From positions 550,762 through 614,761 of the forward strand of contig BCKE01000009.1 of NCBI GenBank assembly GCA_001600495.1: a DNA stretch of 64,000 nt. The letters are read 5' to 3'. Below are positions 33,666-44,808 of the stretch, piece by piece (the first letter of the stretch is position 1; each line of letters opens with the position of its first letter). This DNA comes from Pilasporangium apinafurcum. Taxonomy: Eukaryota > Oomycota > Peronosporomycetes > Pythiales > Pythiaceae. The translations under genes and the position numbers were made by a program. The notes below the pieces were generated by a model. It ran no database searches and was not told where the DNA came from. It saw only the letters and a program-made list of their open reading frames with translations.

Positions 33666-36600
33666 ATGAGTTTGTCTGTTGGAAACGGTGAAAGCACAGG
33701 CATGTCTCCTTCTAATGGCACACAACGACAACCATTTGCACTGGATATCACGGGGATGGATGAGCGATCGAGCGCGGGCATGCGGAAGGAATTGGATATG
33801 CGCTTGACCGCATATTTACCCGCGGTCGTGCGTCGGCATTTGGAGAAACAGGATATGCAGAAGGAGCAAATTGTTCCGGATACCCATCAGACCACCGTCG
33901 TGAGTATGTTTGCCGATGTGTCTGGATTCACCGCCATGACGGAATCATTGGCAGCAAGAGGACCTGTGGGGGCTGAGTTTCTGGGCAAACACTTGAATTC
34001 GTATTTTGAGCAATTGCTGCGATTAGTATCAAGCGCAGGTAATGGAATATATCGCGTTATTTTAGCCTCTCCGCTGCTTCTTCGTGATTAACTGTGTTGA
34101 CTCATTGCTGTTTGCCGTATTAATCCATGTAGGAGGTGACGTATTTAAGTTCGCTGGAGATGCGATGTTGATCTTTTGGCCCGAGAACAAGGAAGACACT
34201 CTGGAAAGTCTATTGCGACGATCCATTCAGTGTGCGTTGCGGATTCAATCACATTTGCACAAGGCCGAACTTGCGCCAGGTGTAGTGCTCAGCGTCAAGA
34301 TGGGTATCGGGATTGGCGGTGCGACGATTGCACATCTCGGTGGTGTGAGTGACGGTTCGATTCCTCGTATCGAATATATCGCCGTCGGTCCAGCACTGGA
34401 GCAAGCATTTAACTCGGAGCATCAGGCTGAAGCAGGAGACGTCATTTGTTCTCCAGAATGCTGGAAAATGATTCACAAGTTCTTTGAGGGGGAAGCTGTC
34501 CAACCGGGTAGTGATTTCCATAAAGTAACGCAAGTGATTTCTCCCATCAAACTTTGTTCAAGGAGGCCATCATTTACTCGAGACGATGCGCTGCTACATA
34601 GTCGGATGAAACAATATGTGTCAAGAGCGGTGTGGCCCTACCTGGACGCTCATGATGAATTCTGGGGCTCAGAGCTGCGGGATGTCACTGTGCTATTTAT
34701 CAATTTGGGCTTCTGGTAATGCTTTTTTATTAATGTGGTCATTGTTTCATATGACAAAGCACTAACAAATGTATGCTATAGCGACGAAGATTTGGCCAAA
34801 TTGTTGGACGTAACAGGGCTACAAAAGCTCCAAAGTGCGTTTGCGTTGGTTCAAAAATGCATCTACGAGTATGAAGGCACAATCAACAAGTTCCTTGTCG
34901 ATGACAAAGGCAGCACGGTAATTGCGGCGTTTGGTTTACCTCCAGTAACACATGAGAATGATCCAATTCGTGGAATTTTATCGTCTCTTGCGATTTGTGC
35001 TGAGTTGGGCAAGCTGGGATTAAAAGCTTCTGTGGGGATTACGACAGGAACCGCACTCTGCGGAGTCGTTGGGCACCAAGGCAACCGTCGTGAATACACG
35101 GTACTGGGTGATATAGTCAATCTTTCTGCTCGTTTAATGCAAAAGGCAAAGTCTGAAAAAGGTGGCGTCATCACGGACGAAACCACAAAGCTGTTCACAC
35201 AGGATGTCCTTCATTTTGAAGAACGTCCTGAGATTATGGTCAAGGGCAAAAACGATAGCATCAAGATTCATCGACCATACCCTCGCATGTCAATCCTATT
35301 GGAATTTCACCTTTCGTCGACTAGCCGTGGATATCATCGAGGTCGTGCCTATCCTGGAGGGACAAATGCGACAGGAGCTAGAGCTACGCCAATCATCCAA
35401 AATGTGATGGAGAATATGCATCGAGTGCAAGTAAGAGACGCTCAGAGGAGACTTTCCATGCGCGCAGAGGAGCAATCGATTAATTCTGATGGCATCATCG
35501 AAGGTGATAGCTTTTGCAAAGTTCGAGATGCCTTGATCGAAAAGTGTTCCCGATTGAATCGTTTCTCACCGGGAGGTTCTTTCATTCTGGAGGGTGATAT
35601 AGGTGTAGGCAAAACTGCCCTGTTAAGATCAGCGTTGTCGTCACCTGAGGCTGGTTCCTATAATGTGCTCCAGGGGACAACCACACCATATGCTACAAGG
35701 AAGCCGTACGCCATTTGGGCAGAGATCATTTCCAAGTGTGCGCTTGAACGGGGCTCGTCACCGTCAATATCATCCTGTGTACAAACTGATGAGCTTTCTC
35801 CATTGCGCTCACCATTAGGGACCATGATAAATTTGACAGCCACCGGATTGAATGATTTTGCACGAGAAGCTGAACGAAGAAAGCAAATCGCTGTTTTTGT
35901 CAGAAGAAAAATCAAAGAAGGAGCAGCACCAAATACGACATTAGTAGGCTATGCTCATTTGTTGAACTCCATCTTGGACACAAATTTTCAGGAGTTTTCT
36001 GACGAGGATGGAGAAGATATTGGTGGTCGGTTCAGCTCTTGTAGTCGCAGTATCAAGTTGCTAGAAAAGGATCTCCTTGACAACAATGGTGGAGAGGATA
36101 GGGAGAGTGTTGAGATCAAGACAAACGATACCAATCAAGACGAGAACAGGAACACAGAAAGTTACCGTCACTACGCAGATAGTCCTACAAAGTTGAAGGT
36201 GAAGACAGAGGAGATAGCTGCATGGTTTTTGGGTCTTTTGGAGATGGATTTGTCCATGAACCAGCGACAAAGCGATGAATTTCGTCTAATCACACCTGTA
36301 GGAAGTGAGCAAAATGGCAACGAATCCTCCACTGTTTTCGAATGTGAAGATGAAGACAAAGAAAGCGAGTGGAAGCCGACCGATCTTGATATGAGTGGAG
36401 TTCTCTTGCTTTGTGCCTTACACGCGATGTCTCGAAATAAGTCGACAATTTTCTGCTTGGATAACGCTATGTATATGGACGAGAAATCGTGGATCCTGGC
36501 TACCATCATCGCCAAGTACTTCACTAACTGTTTAGTTGTGGTGGGGACAAGACCACCCAGCTTGGCACTGAACGAAAATACAGAAAGTTCGTCATTCAGA

Positions 36601-38455
36601 AAACGACTGAGAGTACTGAAACGTATGCGTTCGTCTGTGAGTCAATCCCTCGAACCCCTGACGGGAACCGAAACCGAGCAACTGGCACGTCAAATCCTGA
36701 ATGTGGAAGACATTCCTGGTGAACTGATGGCGATCTTGCTTTCGCGTTCTCAGGGTAATCCGCTCTTTTTACGCGAAATTGTAGCTGAAATGAAGCACCA
36801 GCAAGTGGTATGGCAGTTTTTTTCTTTTTCTAATCGATATGGCAGGTCTAATGATGTGTATTTGTGTGGATGCATAGATTAAAGTAGACGAGAAACACCG
36901 AACATGTCGGATGCAAGTACAGGAGCCGTGGGGAGAGAAGAGCAGTGCCAACTTTTGTTTTTACTGTCATGGAAAGTTCGCTTCTTCGAAAGAGAAGCAC
37001 AGATGCAAAAGTTGCGGTTACGTATTTTGTAACCCTTGTACTCCGAAAGCATGCTATCGAAAGCTTCCAGGTAGCACTGGGGATCCTGTTCGTCATTGTT
37101 GTGGCTGTTACACAATGTCAGCAACTAAAGTGCCTAGCTCAGACAGGAGCTTGGCTGCTGCTGTTGGCGCGGCGACAGCTGGCGCGTCAACAAAGACTCT
37201 GGCGCTCGGTCGACATAAAAGTCGCATGCGATCCATATTCCTACCAGGGAGTGACTCACATGGGGTGACAGGTGCTTCACTCAAAAATCGAATAGCCTTA
37301 CGTCCACCGAGGACAGTGAAGAGTGTCTTGACTACCTTGCTGGATCAGCTTACGATTTCACAGCGAATGCTGATGAAAACAGCCAGTGTCATTGGATCGA
37401 CATTTGAAGAAGAACTTCTTCGTGGCTCGTGTCCCATCAAAGCGCACATATCTCGCTTCGCCGTCGATATTGATGAGTTAGAACGCTTAACAATGATCCG
37501 TCGCGTTGATCCGTTTATTGGCGGCGTTCCTGGTATAAACAAGTCACCGTCAAACGTAGATTCAGCTTCACGGTCAGCAAATGTGAAAGTCAAGTTTGAG
37601 TTTTGCCACGGCTTTATGCAAGATGTCATTCGTAGCCAAATGCTATGCAGTCAGTTGGATAAGCTTCATTCTCGAATCACAGATTTTCGCGAGCAGCAAC
37701 AAAAGGAGTTGCGGCATAAATTTTTTGAAAAAGCGAATGGCAGCCTTAACCATCGTCCCATGACATTGTCCATCAGCAATACTGGGGTCAACGATCGAAG
37801 ACGTGGGAGCCCATCAAGTCGTAGCAATCACACCGGTAATGGCGCTGCGCACACAAAAACAGTAATGCGCGCTATAACACCGACGAAAAGAGGCACAAAG
37901 TCTAAAGAGGACGCGTTAAGCGAGGCGATGTATCTAGGAAGCATGGCAGAATCATCCACTTCATCGACAGGTTCTTCTACTCAAGTTCTTAACGAAGACT
38001 ACTGTTTAGCTGGATATAGTCCATCCAAAACCCCTGAAACATTAAGGTCTCAACCGGCATTCATCAAGTTGAAGAGCGGATCCGTATATGTGAAGAAGCA
38101 GTCCAGTCTGCTCTCCCACTTTAAAATCAAAGGCTTACGCAATGCGCGTCTTTGGAAGAAACGATATGCCGTATTGCAGAACGCACGGCTGGTATTGCAA
38201 CACGACGAAGCTGACCAGCAATCTCGCCAATGCACATCACTATTTCTCAAGGGCGCAAAGGTGAGCGCGTGTGACCCTGAAGTGGCTGCTAAAGTGAATT
38301 GCTTCCAAGTGGAGGTGAACGCATGGACAAAGGGAAAATACTTGATGAATCAGCGTCGGACTTTCCTGGTTGGTGTGGAGAATGAAGTAGAAGTCGAGAA
38401 CTGGGTTTACATGATCCGCTACGCCATTGAAGCATTTGAAAACCAAGCAGATTGA
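33666..38455 (+). CDS. Soluble adenylate cyclase-like protein with STAND ATPase, embedded FYVE finger and PH domain
   Basis: Four exons (33666-34038, 34133-34715, 34782-36807, 36878-38455) encode 1519 aa. Residues about 75-250 are a class III cyclase domain (VVSMFADVSGFTAM with Asp84; GGDVFKFAGDAMLIFW with Asp134, both metal ligands). Residues about 308-480 are a second cyclase domain without the first Asp (VTVLFINLGF) but with VLGDIVNLSARL, as in ADCY10. A P-loop ATPase follows (GDIGVGKTAL, Lys596) up to GNPLFLREIV near 985. Next comes a FYVE-type finger at about 1017-1072 (CFYC, HRCKSCG, CNPC, CCGC), then the helical motif LDQLTISQRMLMKTASVIG, normally directly after the ATPase. The C-terminus is a PH domain (about 1395-1515). 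I infer bicarbonate/Ca-type cAMP synthesis at phosphoinositide membranes. Confidence 0.88.
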
Positions 38456-38784
38456 CAAAGAGGGAGATTCTTCAACCTGTAGGTAGCATGTACAAGTAGT
38501 AGTAGTCGATCCTGCGTAGTCTCTTCTCCTGTTCGCCTTTAATAAATTAGATCAGTAGCGCGCTTTCCACAATGCAGTACGTAACAACTTCGCCGAAATT
38601 GACGTGTGGCAAGTCCAGAAACGCACGGACGCTCCTCTTTCATTACAGAGATAGTTACGTTTGTGTAAATTTCTGTTTCCACCACGTGTCGATTCCATGT
38701 AACAACCCTGTAGAGGCTTTGTTTCTCTCCCTCTCGCGAACAGTCTAGTGCTACAAAAAACCCGGACGAATCACTGCAGCACAT
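38456..38784. other. Convergent spacer between the cyclase gene and eL43
   Basis: A 329-bp convergent spacer containing the two 3' UTRs (AATAAA-type signal near 38540). No gene is seen. Confidence 0.5.
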
Positions 38785-39410
38785 TTACGCGGCATTGGCT
38801 TCATCGTGGGTCTTGCGAAGACGAGCCAAGGTGGAGCGGACGGTAGCAGCCGAAGGGGTGCTGGAAATAAATAAGGGTTAATTAAATAGACTACTTCCAC
38901 GTGCAAAGGATCATGTACGTACTTCAAGAGGTAAGCACCACCAGCAACGACCTTGTGGCAGGACTTGCACTTCCAGATACCGGTGACGGTACGCTTGACG
39001 CTGTCCTTGCCGCAGAAGGCGCAGTTGTACTTGGCGTGTTGCGAGATTTCAATCTTCTTCACAACCTTACGGAGCGACGAACCGTAACGCGTACCGTATT
39101 TACCGCAAATACCAACTTTCTTAGTGCGCTTGCCCTACAGTCACGTTGATCACATCGCCAAGCATGGCACAGCAACAGCGTTAGTATCAACCTGCAATCA
39201 TAGTCTATGCATTCCCTTTGTCTGTCTGTCATTGGCTGGCTGCAAGCAAAGTCATATCCACTCTTGTGCTGTTTCTTTCTCAACTGGGAGACGAATCGTC
39301 GGTATTGTCGCGATAGGAATTGAGATGGGAGATCATAGACACATGCGCATATACACCGAGCGGCAGCCGCCTATGGCAAACAGAGCGGAGGGATATCGCT
39401 GGCTTACCAT
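38785..39410 (-). CDS. RPL37A: Large-subunit ribosomal protein eL43 (L37a)
   Basis: Three exons read on minus: 39410-39408 (the ATG alone), 39134-38923 and 38860-38785, giving 96 aa (human 92). It begins [19 protein letters not shown]. The zinc ribbon is intact: [12 protein letters not shown] and [15 protein letters not shown], a C-x2-C ... C-x2-C site. It ends [15 protein letters not shown]. The protein is a component of the 60S ribosomal subunit. The 273-nt first intron falls directly after the initiator ATG (ATG|GTAAGC), the common position in ribosomal-protein genes; the ATG exon is inferred from this donor and the frame. Two CCAAT boxes 30 bp apart lie 118-152 bp upstream, though in reversed orientation. 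Confidence 0.92.
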
Positions 39411-40157
39411 TTTTGCCTTGAAAGATTATTCGGAGAGAAATCGACTTTGAAAAGTAGCGCTGCTGTCGAGCCAGCCATGCACAACGAACGGAGATTGAAT
39501 GGCTAAAAGAGGCCGGGTTAGTTTTCTCCAATTAAATAGTAGAAAATTTATTTCTAACCAATGAAAATTACTTATTGTTGGAATACAAGAATATTTATAC
39601 CTTAATTTGATTATTACGAATATTATATGACGTAAAATAATAAATTACCTTTTTTACTACCTTTGTTATATGATCATGAAACCAGTAAAAAGTTTAGAAG
39701 GTATGGCAATTATTATAATTGCGTCAATAATTATTGTTATTGGCTCTTACCTCACTAATACCCAACATCTGCTAAATCTGGTAAATATTTCAAAAGATCA
39801 TATGAAGTTCCATTTGGTAACTCAAGGGCGACTCTGTTTCTTTACATTGAGTTTCTTCCAAGTCACTACAGCATGTGGATTTGCAAGGAGACCCGAAGCA
39901 AACAAAGCGATTCTCTTAGTGCTATTTTTTCTTACTTTCGTATCGAAGCACAACGTCGAATCTAGAGTATTGTATTGCATATAATGTCTAGATACGTCTC
40001 TTATGGGAATGAGGATGGCAGTCAACAAAATCACAAAAAAATACCATATAGAAAGCTTAAATGATGAACTCATGAGCAGTCACAATTGGTTACCTTTTCA
40101 AAGGAAACGGCAAAAACGATTATGGTGGCAACTAATGCAGTCAAAGATAAATGAGCA
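39411..40157. promoter_or_regulatory. Divergent region eL43 / EF-hand-RCC1 gene with CCAAT pair
   Basis: About 750 bp with CCAAT at 39528-39532 and 39558-39562 (plus strand, 30 bp apart), a very AT-rich stretch (39590-39670) and repeat copy B (39750-40077), which ends only about 80 bp before the RCC1-gene ATG. No other gene is seen. Confidence 0.45.
39750..40077 (-). repeat. 328-bp dispersed repeat, copy B (inverted, identical to copy A)
   Basis: The reverse complement of this segment matches 7169-7496 over all 328 bases with no difference that I could find, while both flanks are unrelated. On minus it encodes the same 83-residue hydrophobic-start peptide. On plus, a frame starting outside the repeat (about 39703) gives MAIIIIASIIIVIGSY joined to LTNTQHLLNLVNIS, so, as in copy A, unrelated flanking DNA supplies a hydrophobic N-terminus to the shared frame. 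Perfect identity across 32 kb implies recent copying or gene conversion. Confidence 0.85.
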
Positions 40158-43100
40158 ATGATCGGACGGAAACATAGAAAGCGTGCGTCTTCTTCTGGAA
40201 CTCCCAATTTCTCCTTTTCATGCCCTTTATGTTGGTACTTATTGTGCAAATTAAGATGCGTAGGTGTTGTCTACGTTGATGGTATTCCGATCGAATCCAC
40301 CATCCTTGATGCAGGGGAATCTGGAGAGCTCCGTGATAAGAAAACAAGCGACCCGGCAGCACTGGCGATGTTAGACCCACGTATGGTACGTGTTGTATTG
40401 TATATCCTGTCTATTGTCAAAATGGACATGAAACACTCAGATAATTGATAGTGGCCAAACTTTCTACACAAGTAGCTGTTCGACAAGTACGACACGGATG
40501 GATCTGGTGGGATCGACTTTGCCGAATTCCAGGTCTTGCTGCATGATTTACAAATTCGCTTGTCGGAGCCAAAGGCATTAGCCTATTTCAAAAAGTGCGA
40601 CAAATTGCACAGAGGCAGCATCTCATTTGAAGAGTTTCGCTTGGCATTGTACACATGTGACCCGAAGAATCCAAATCGCACGGGTGGCTTTGCGCCTGGA
40701 CAGTCACTTGCACCAAAAGACCTGTTTGAGATGTTTGACAAAGAAGAACAAGGCGCGATTGACCGGGCCACGTTTATTGAGATCCTCGAGTTTCTCGGCC
40801 AAAAGATGCCGTTGGATAAAATGGAAGCCATTTTTGCTGCGCACGAAGATGTGAGCTAAATTGTCTCTATATTTGTTTCTCTTATGATGCACCGCTGTCT
40901 AATTAGAAGTATATCTCCATGATGGATAACGTGTCTGACAGCCAGAGCTAGATATGATGGGGTATTATCAGTTCAAGAAAGCATGGCTGACGATCGTGGA
41001 TGTTCGTGCGGAACTCCGGAATCGTCACGAAAAGTTCAACCGCTTCTTACCCAACAGTTCTTTGATGAAGAAACTCGAACTGCTCATCAATATAGAAGAA
41101 AAACAAGAAGCTAGAACGCTACTCGAAGCGACCAACACACTTGAAGACGAGCGAATCGCGAGTGAAAGACGGAAGCTGGTCGAAGAAGCGCAATTGCTGT
41201 CGCGAATGGTGCTTACAGAGGCACTGGATGCTGCTGGGCAAGTGTACGTGTTTGGGAAAGGACCATTCGGTCGATTCGATGGTGATGCAATTGAACCTGA
41301 TTTTATTGACTTCATGGATTACGAAATTGTAAAGCATCTCTGGAAGGAACGCGTGCAACCTGGCAATAGCACAACGTCAATTGATGTTATAACAGATACA
41401 CGTACGAAAGAGAAAATAGACACAAAAGAACACATCGACGGAAATCACATCCAAGGTGTGGAGATGCCATCACGTGCAAGAATATGGAAGACAACTACAG
41501 CTTATGCATTTGTAGATCGTCAGATCTCATTGATGACTGCTTTCCTTTGGGGAAAGCGCGTAAAGCATGTCTCATGTGGTTTATCAGTTGCGTATGCACT
41601 CACAGATTCTGGGGAGGTCTTCTGCTGGGGTGGAAACAAACGTCAGTGGCGGTATTTCTATGATGAATGGACCCAAGGAAACGACGAGAATAACAGTCCA
41701 GGGAAGCGAGATGATCAGCAAAGTGGTAGTGAAGGAGGTGAAATGCGTACAAAACTTGATCAATACCGGCCATTGACTACGCGCAGTGAAATGCTTAAGT
41801 TGTCTACTCTGACACAAGTCGTTGAAAATCGTAGGAATCATGATCAGCTACAGTTACGAAAGAAATACCGCAAGGTCTTCGTTCAGCCGGTTCGTCTACT
41901 CCCAACCGAGGAGGAAAACCGTCACAAGTTACAGCTTGTTGGGCAGTATTATGATCTCTTGCCTGACACTTCCTCAGACTCTGCTACCAATTCTTCACAA
42001 TCACAGTTTTCGTATCAGGACCTCATGGAGACTGTTGAACCTGAACTAAACGTCGATGATTTGGCGCTGTCGCTACAAATGCGAGGGGTATACTTAGCGA
42101 AGCAAACGCGCGTCGAATTGATGGAAAAGCTTGGGGATTGCCTCGCGTTGGAACTGGAGTGTTTGGGAAGCAAGTTCCATTATCATATGAAAGATCAGGA
42201 TATAATAGCGCGAAGGTTGCGTCATGACCATCATGAAAAGCAAATGCTTATAGTGATGGCAAAATCGGCTGGGTTGTGGAACGAGCTTCGTTTGTTGCAA
42301 GAGGCCATTGTAAAAGTGGAAAACGAACGGTTTACAAAAGAGCAAGAAGAATATTTGGATATGAAGCTCAGGATTGCAGCTGCCAAGCAGAAACTAAAGC
42401 GCCAAGCCAGAGAGGGGATCTCTTTGACGAATTCAGCTAGATCGGGATTAGAGCCTCAACCGCAGCATGGGTCACCAACGTTGCATGTTAATGGATTAAC
42501 TGCACGTGGTCCTCGGTACCAGTTCTTCAATGGTGATGAGGCTCTACATGATATCGCTGTAGGCTCCCGTCATGCACTCGCCATTCACAATTCAGGGAAA
42601 TTACTCACATGGGGTGTTGGTTCCTTCGGTCGGCTAGGCGGCATTCGCCATACTATGGACCACCAAAATCCTAATCCCGAGAACGACCCTGATGCTTGGC
42701 ACAGTGATGTTCACGCACCCCAGTTTATAGACTCACTCACTGACATTCGTTTTCAATCCGTTGCATGCGGATTTGGTCACAGCCTTGCACTTTCGACACG
42801 TGGTCAAGTGTTTGTTTGGGGCTCTGCCACCCACGGGAAATTGGGTCTGGGGAAAATTAAAGCTCAAGAAAGCTTCACTCTCATACCCATGGCTTTACCT
42901 TTGCCAAGTGGCAAAGTTGTTCGAAAAATCTCTTGTGGTCCATCGCATTCTGCACTTTTAACGACGGAGGGGAACCTGTTTGTGTGGGGTTGCGGTGATG
43001 GTGGCAAATTGGGTCTTGGCGACCATCGTGATATTGGAGAAAACCTTGTTCCTCGCAATGGAGGTAATTTGCGAGTTATCGATTCACCTACACTGGTAGT

Positions 43101-44679
43101 GGAGCCGTTTGCGAATGAAAAATTGGTGGAGGTAAGTTGTGGAAGTGCGCATACCGCTGTACTGAGTGCTATTACGAACGCCAATGGTGGGCATTCGAAT
43201 GCGGACGGAGGCGGCCAACTCTATGTGGCTGGGAGCAACCACGCTTTAAATAATTTTACTCCAATATTCACTGAATTGTCTGTGTCGGATAGTGACGGGC
43301 GGCCAGTCATGATGACGAAAGTTAGTTGTGGAAACGCACATACGGCAGTCGTGAGCCGCGATGGTGAACTATATACATGGGGCAGAAATGTTGGTGGCTG
43401 CACAGGGCACTCCATTTTGACTCCCATTATTAATGCACCTACGCGAGTCGCATGTATGTATCAACGTCCAGCTAACCTTTGTGTCGAAAAGGGAGTGATT
43501 GCCACCCAAAGCAGCCAAAATGCGACATATGCAGCAGATTTTGCATTGGGATTGAACAGTTGCGAATATGCACAGACACAACAAGAAATATGTCCGTTCT
43601 GGGAAGTAATGTTGCGTGAGATGAGTCGAGTTGAATCCATACGGGTTGTCATCAAGAAATCATCAACCTCCACGGATACATTTGAAGGCACCTATACCAA
43701 GCGTCCGTTTTCAAGTTCTGGGGCAGTAACCGTGAAGTATACAACGCTGATCAGTGAGTTCCCATTTGACTCCGAGGAACGCGGCAAATACTCCCTTATG
43801 AAAGCGAAAAGTCATAGTATTCATTCTTCGTTTTCATTGAGGAATGATCAAAGCGAGTGGACATGGGCGGTACCATTCGACACGTTTGGTCGTTTTGTGA
43901 GAATTCAACTGGAAAGCGGAATGGGAATGCTTAGTTTGTTTTCCGTGGAGGTGATCGGTAGTGGAAGTATGATATACAAAGGACCACGCGTAAGTGATGT
44001 TACTTGCTCAGATGGAATAACTGTAGCGATATGCAAGCCGATCAGCTCCCAGGACGTGCTTCGTGAGCGATATCTACGTGCTATTCGCGCTGATCAAGCA
44101 AGTCAATGGATATTGGAGCAGCTGGAAACTTTCCACGCGTTCCTAGGGAACAATATGTCGAAACTGAATGATCCTGGCAATGAGCTGACACATTGTCATA
44201 CATCTTGTGTTCTGTGTGGTCCAAAGGAGAAATGCGTGATTTGCTCTATCGAAGAATTAGTGGATGCTGCAGGAAAAAGTGTCCATATCGACTCAAAAGC
44301 AAGTGGAAGAGATCATCCCGCAGGTGTACAACAAAATGTAAACCAAAAACGAATAAAGAGTAATGCAAACAACAAGGATGAACCTCGGCTTTCGGCTAGA
44401 TTGACTCTTGTAGAAAAGTGTCAGATATTGCTTGCATTGAACAAACGAACAGAAGAAGAGGAAGAAACGGCACAGAAGCAGTTGGAACTTGAGTTATACG
44501 ATATGAACGCTTTAGCAAAGGCAAAACAGGAAGAAGATGAGCAGCAGCAACGGTCGTCAAACACATCGAGAGCTATTGATGCCAATTTATTGAAATCAAA
44601 GCGAATTTTTGGCGTCAACGGTTTCGCGTCATTGTTTCGAGTAAAGGAAAAAACATCAGTGCAGCAACAAAACACGTGA
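40158..44679 (+). CDS. EF-hand / RCC1-repeat / discoidin-like multidomain protein
   Basis: Three exons (40158-40385, 40476-40850, 40942-44679) give 1446 aa. EF-hands lie at about 78-94 (FDKYDTDGSGGIDFAEF, a full Ca2+ loop), then a degenerate one (FKKCDKLHRGSISFEEF) and FEMFDKEEQGAIDRATF. RCC1-type repeats start at about 300 (VYVFGKGPFGRFDG; CGLSVAYALTDSGEVFCWGG), are interrupted by a long charged coiled coil, and resume with SRHALAIHNSGKLLTWGVGSFGRLGG, CGFGHSLALSTRGQVFVWGS, CGPSHSALLTTEGNLFVWG and CGNAHTAVVSRDGELYTWGR. A discoidin-like domain (GVIATQSSQNATYAADFALG ... LSLFSVEVIGS) and a Cys cluster (CVLCGPKEKCVIC) follow. The combination suggests a Ca2+-regulated scaffold or GEF; the target is unknown. 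The first exon and start are the weakest part. Confidence 0.8.
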
Positions 44680-44808
44680 ATTATTCGCACAATTTACAGC
44701 AGTATGCATGACAACTATGACATGGACCGACCAAGGTGGACTTAGCCTCTTGACGAATTTCATGCAATGATACCGATGGTTATTCCATGCAGATAGTGGT
44801 CGTTTCGG

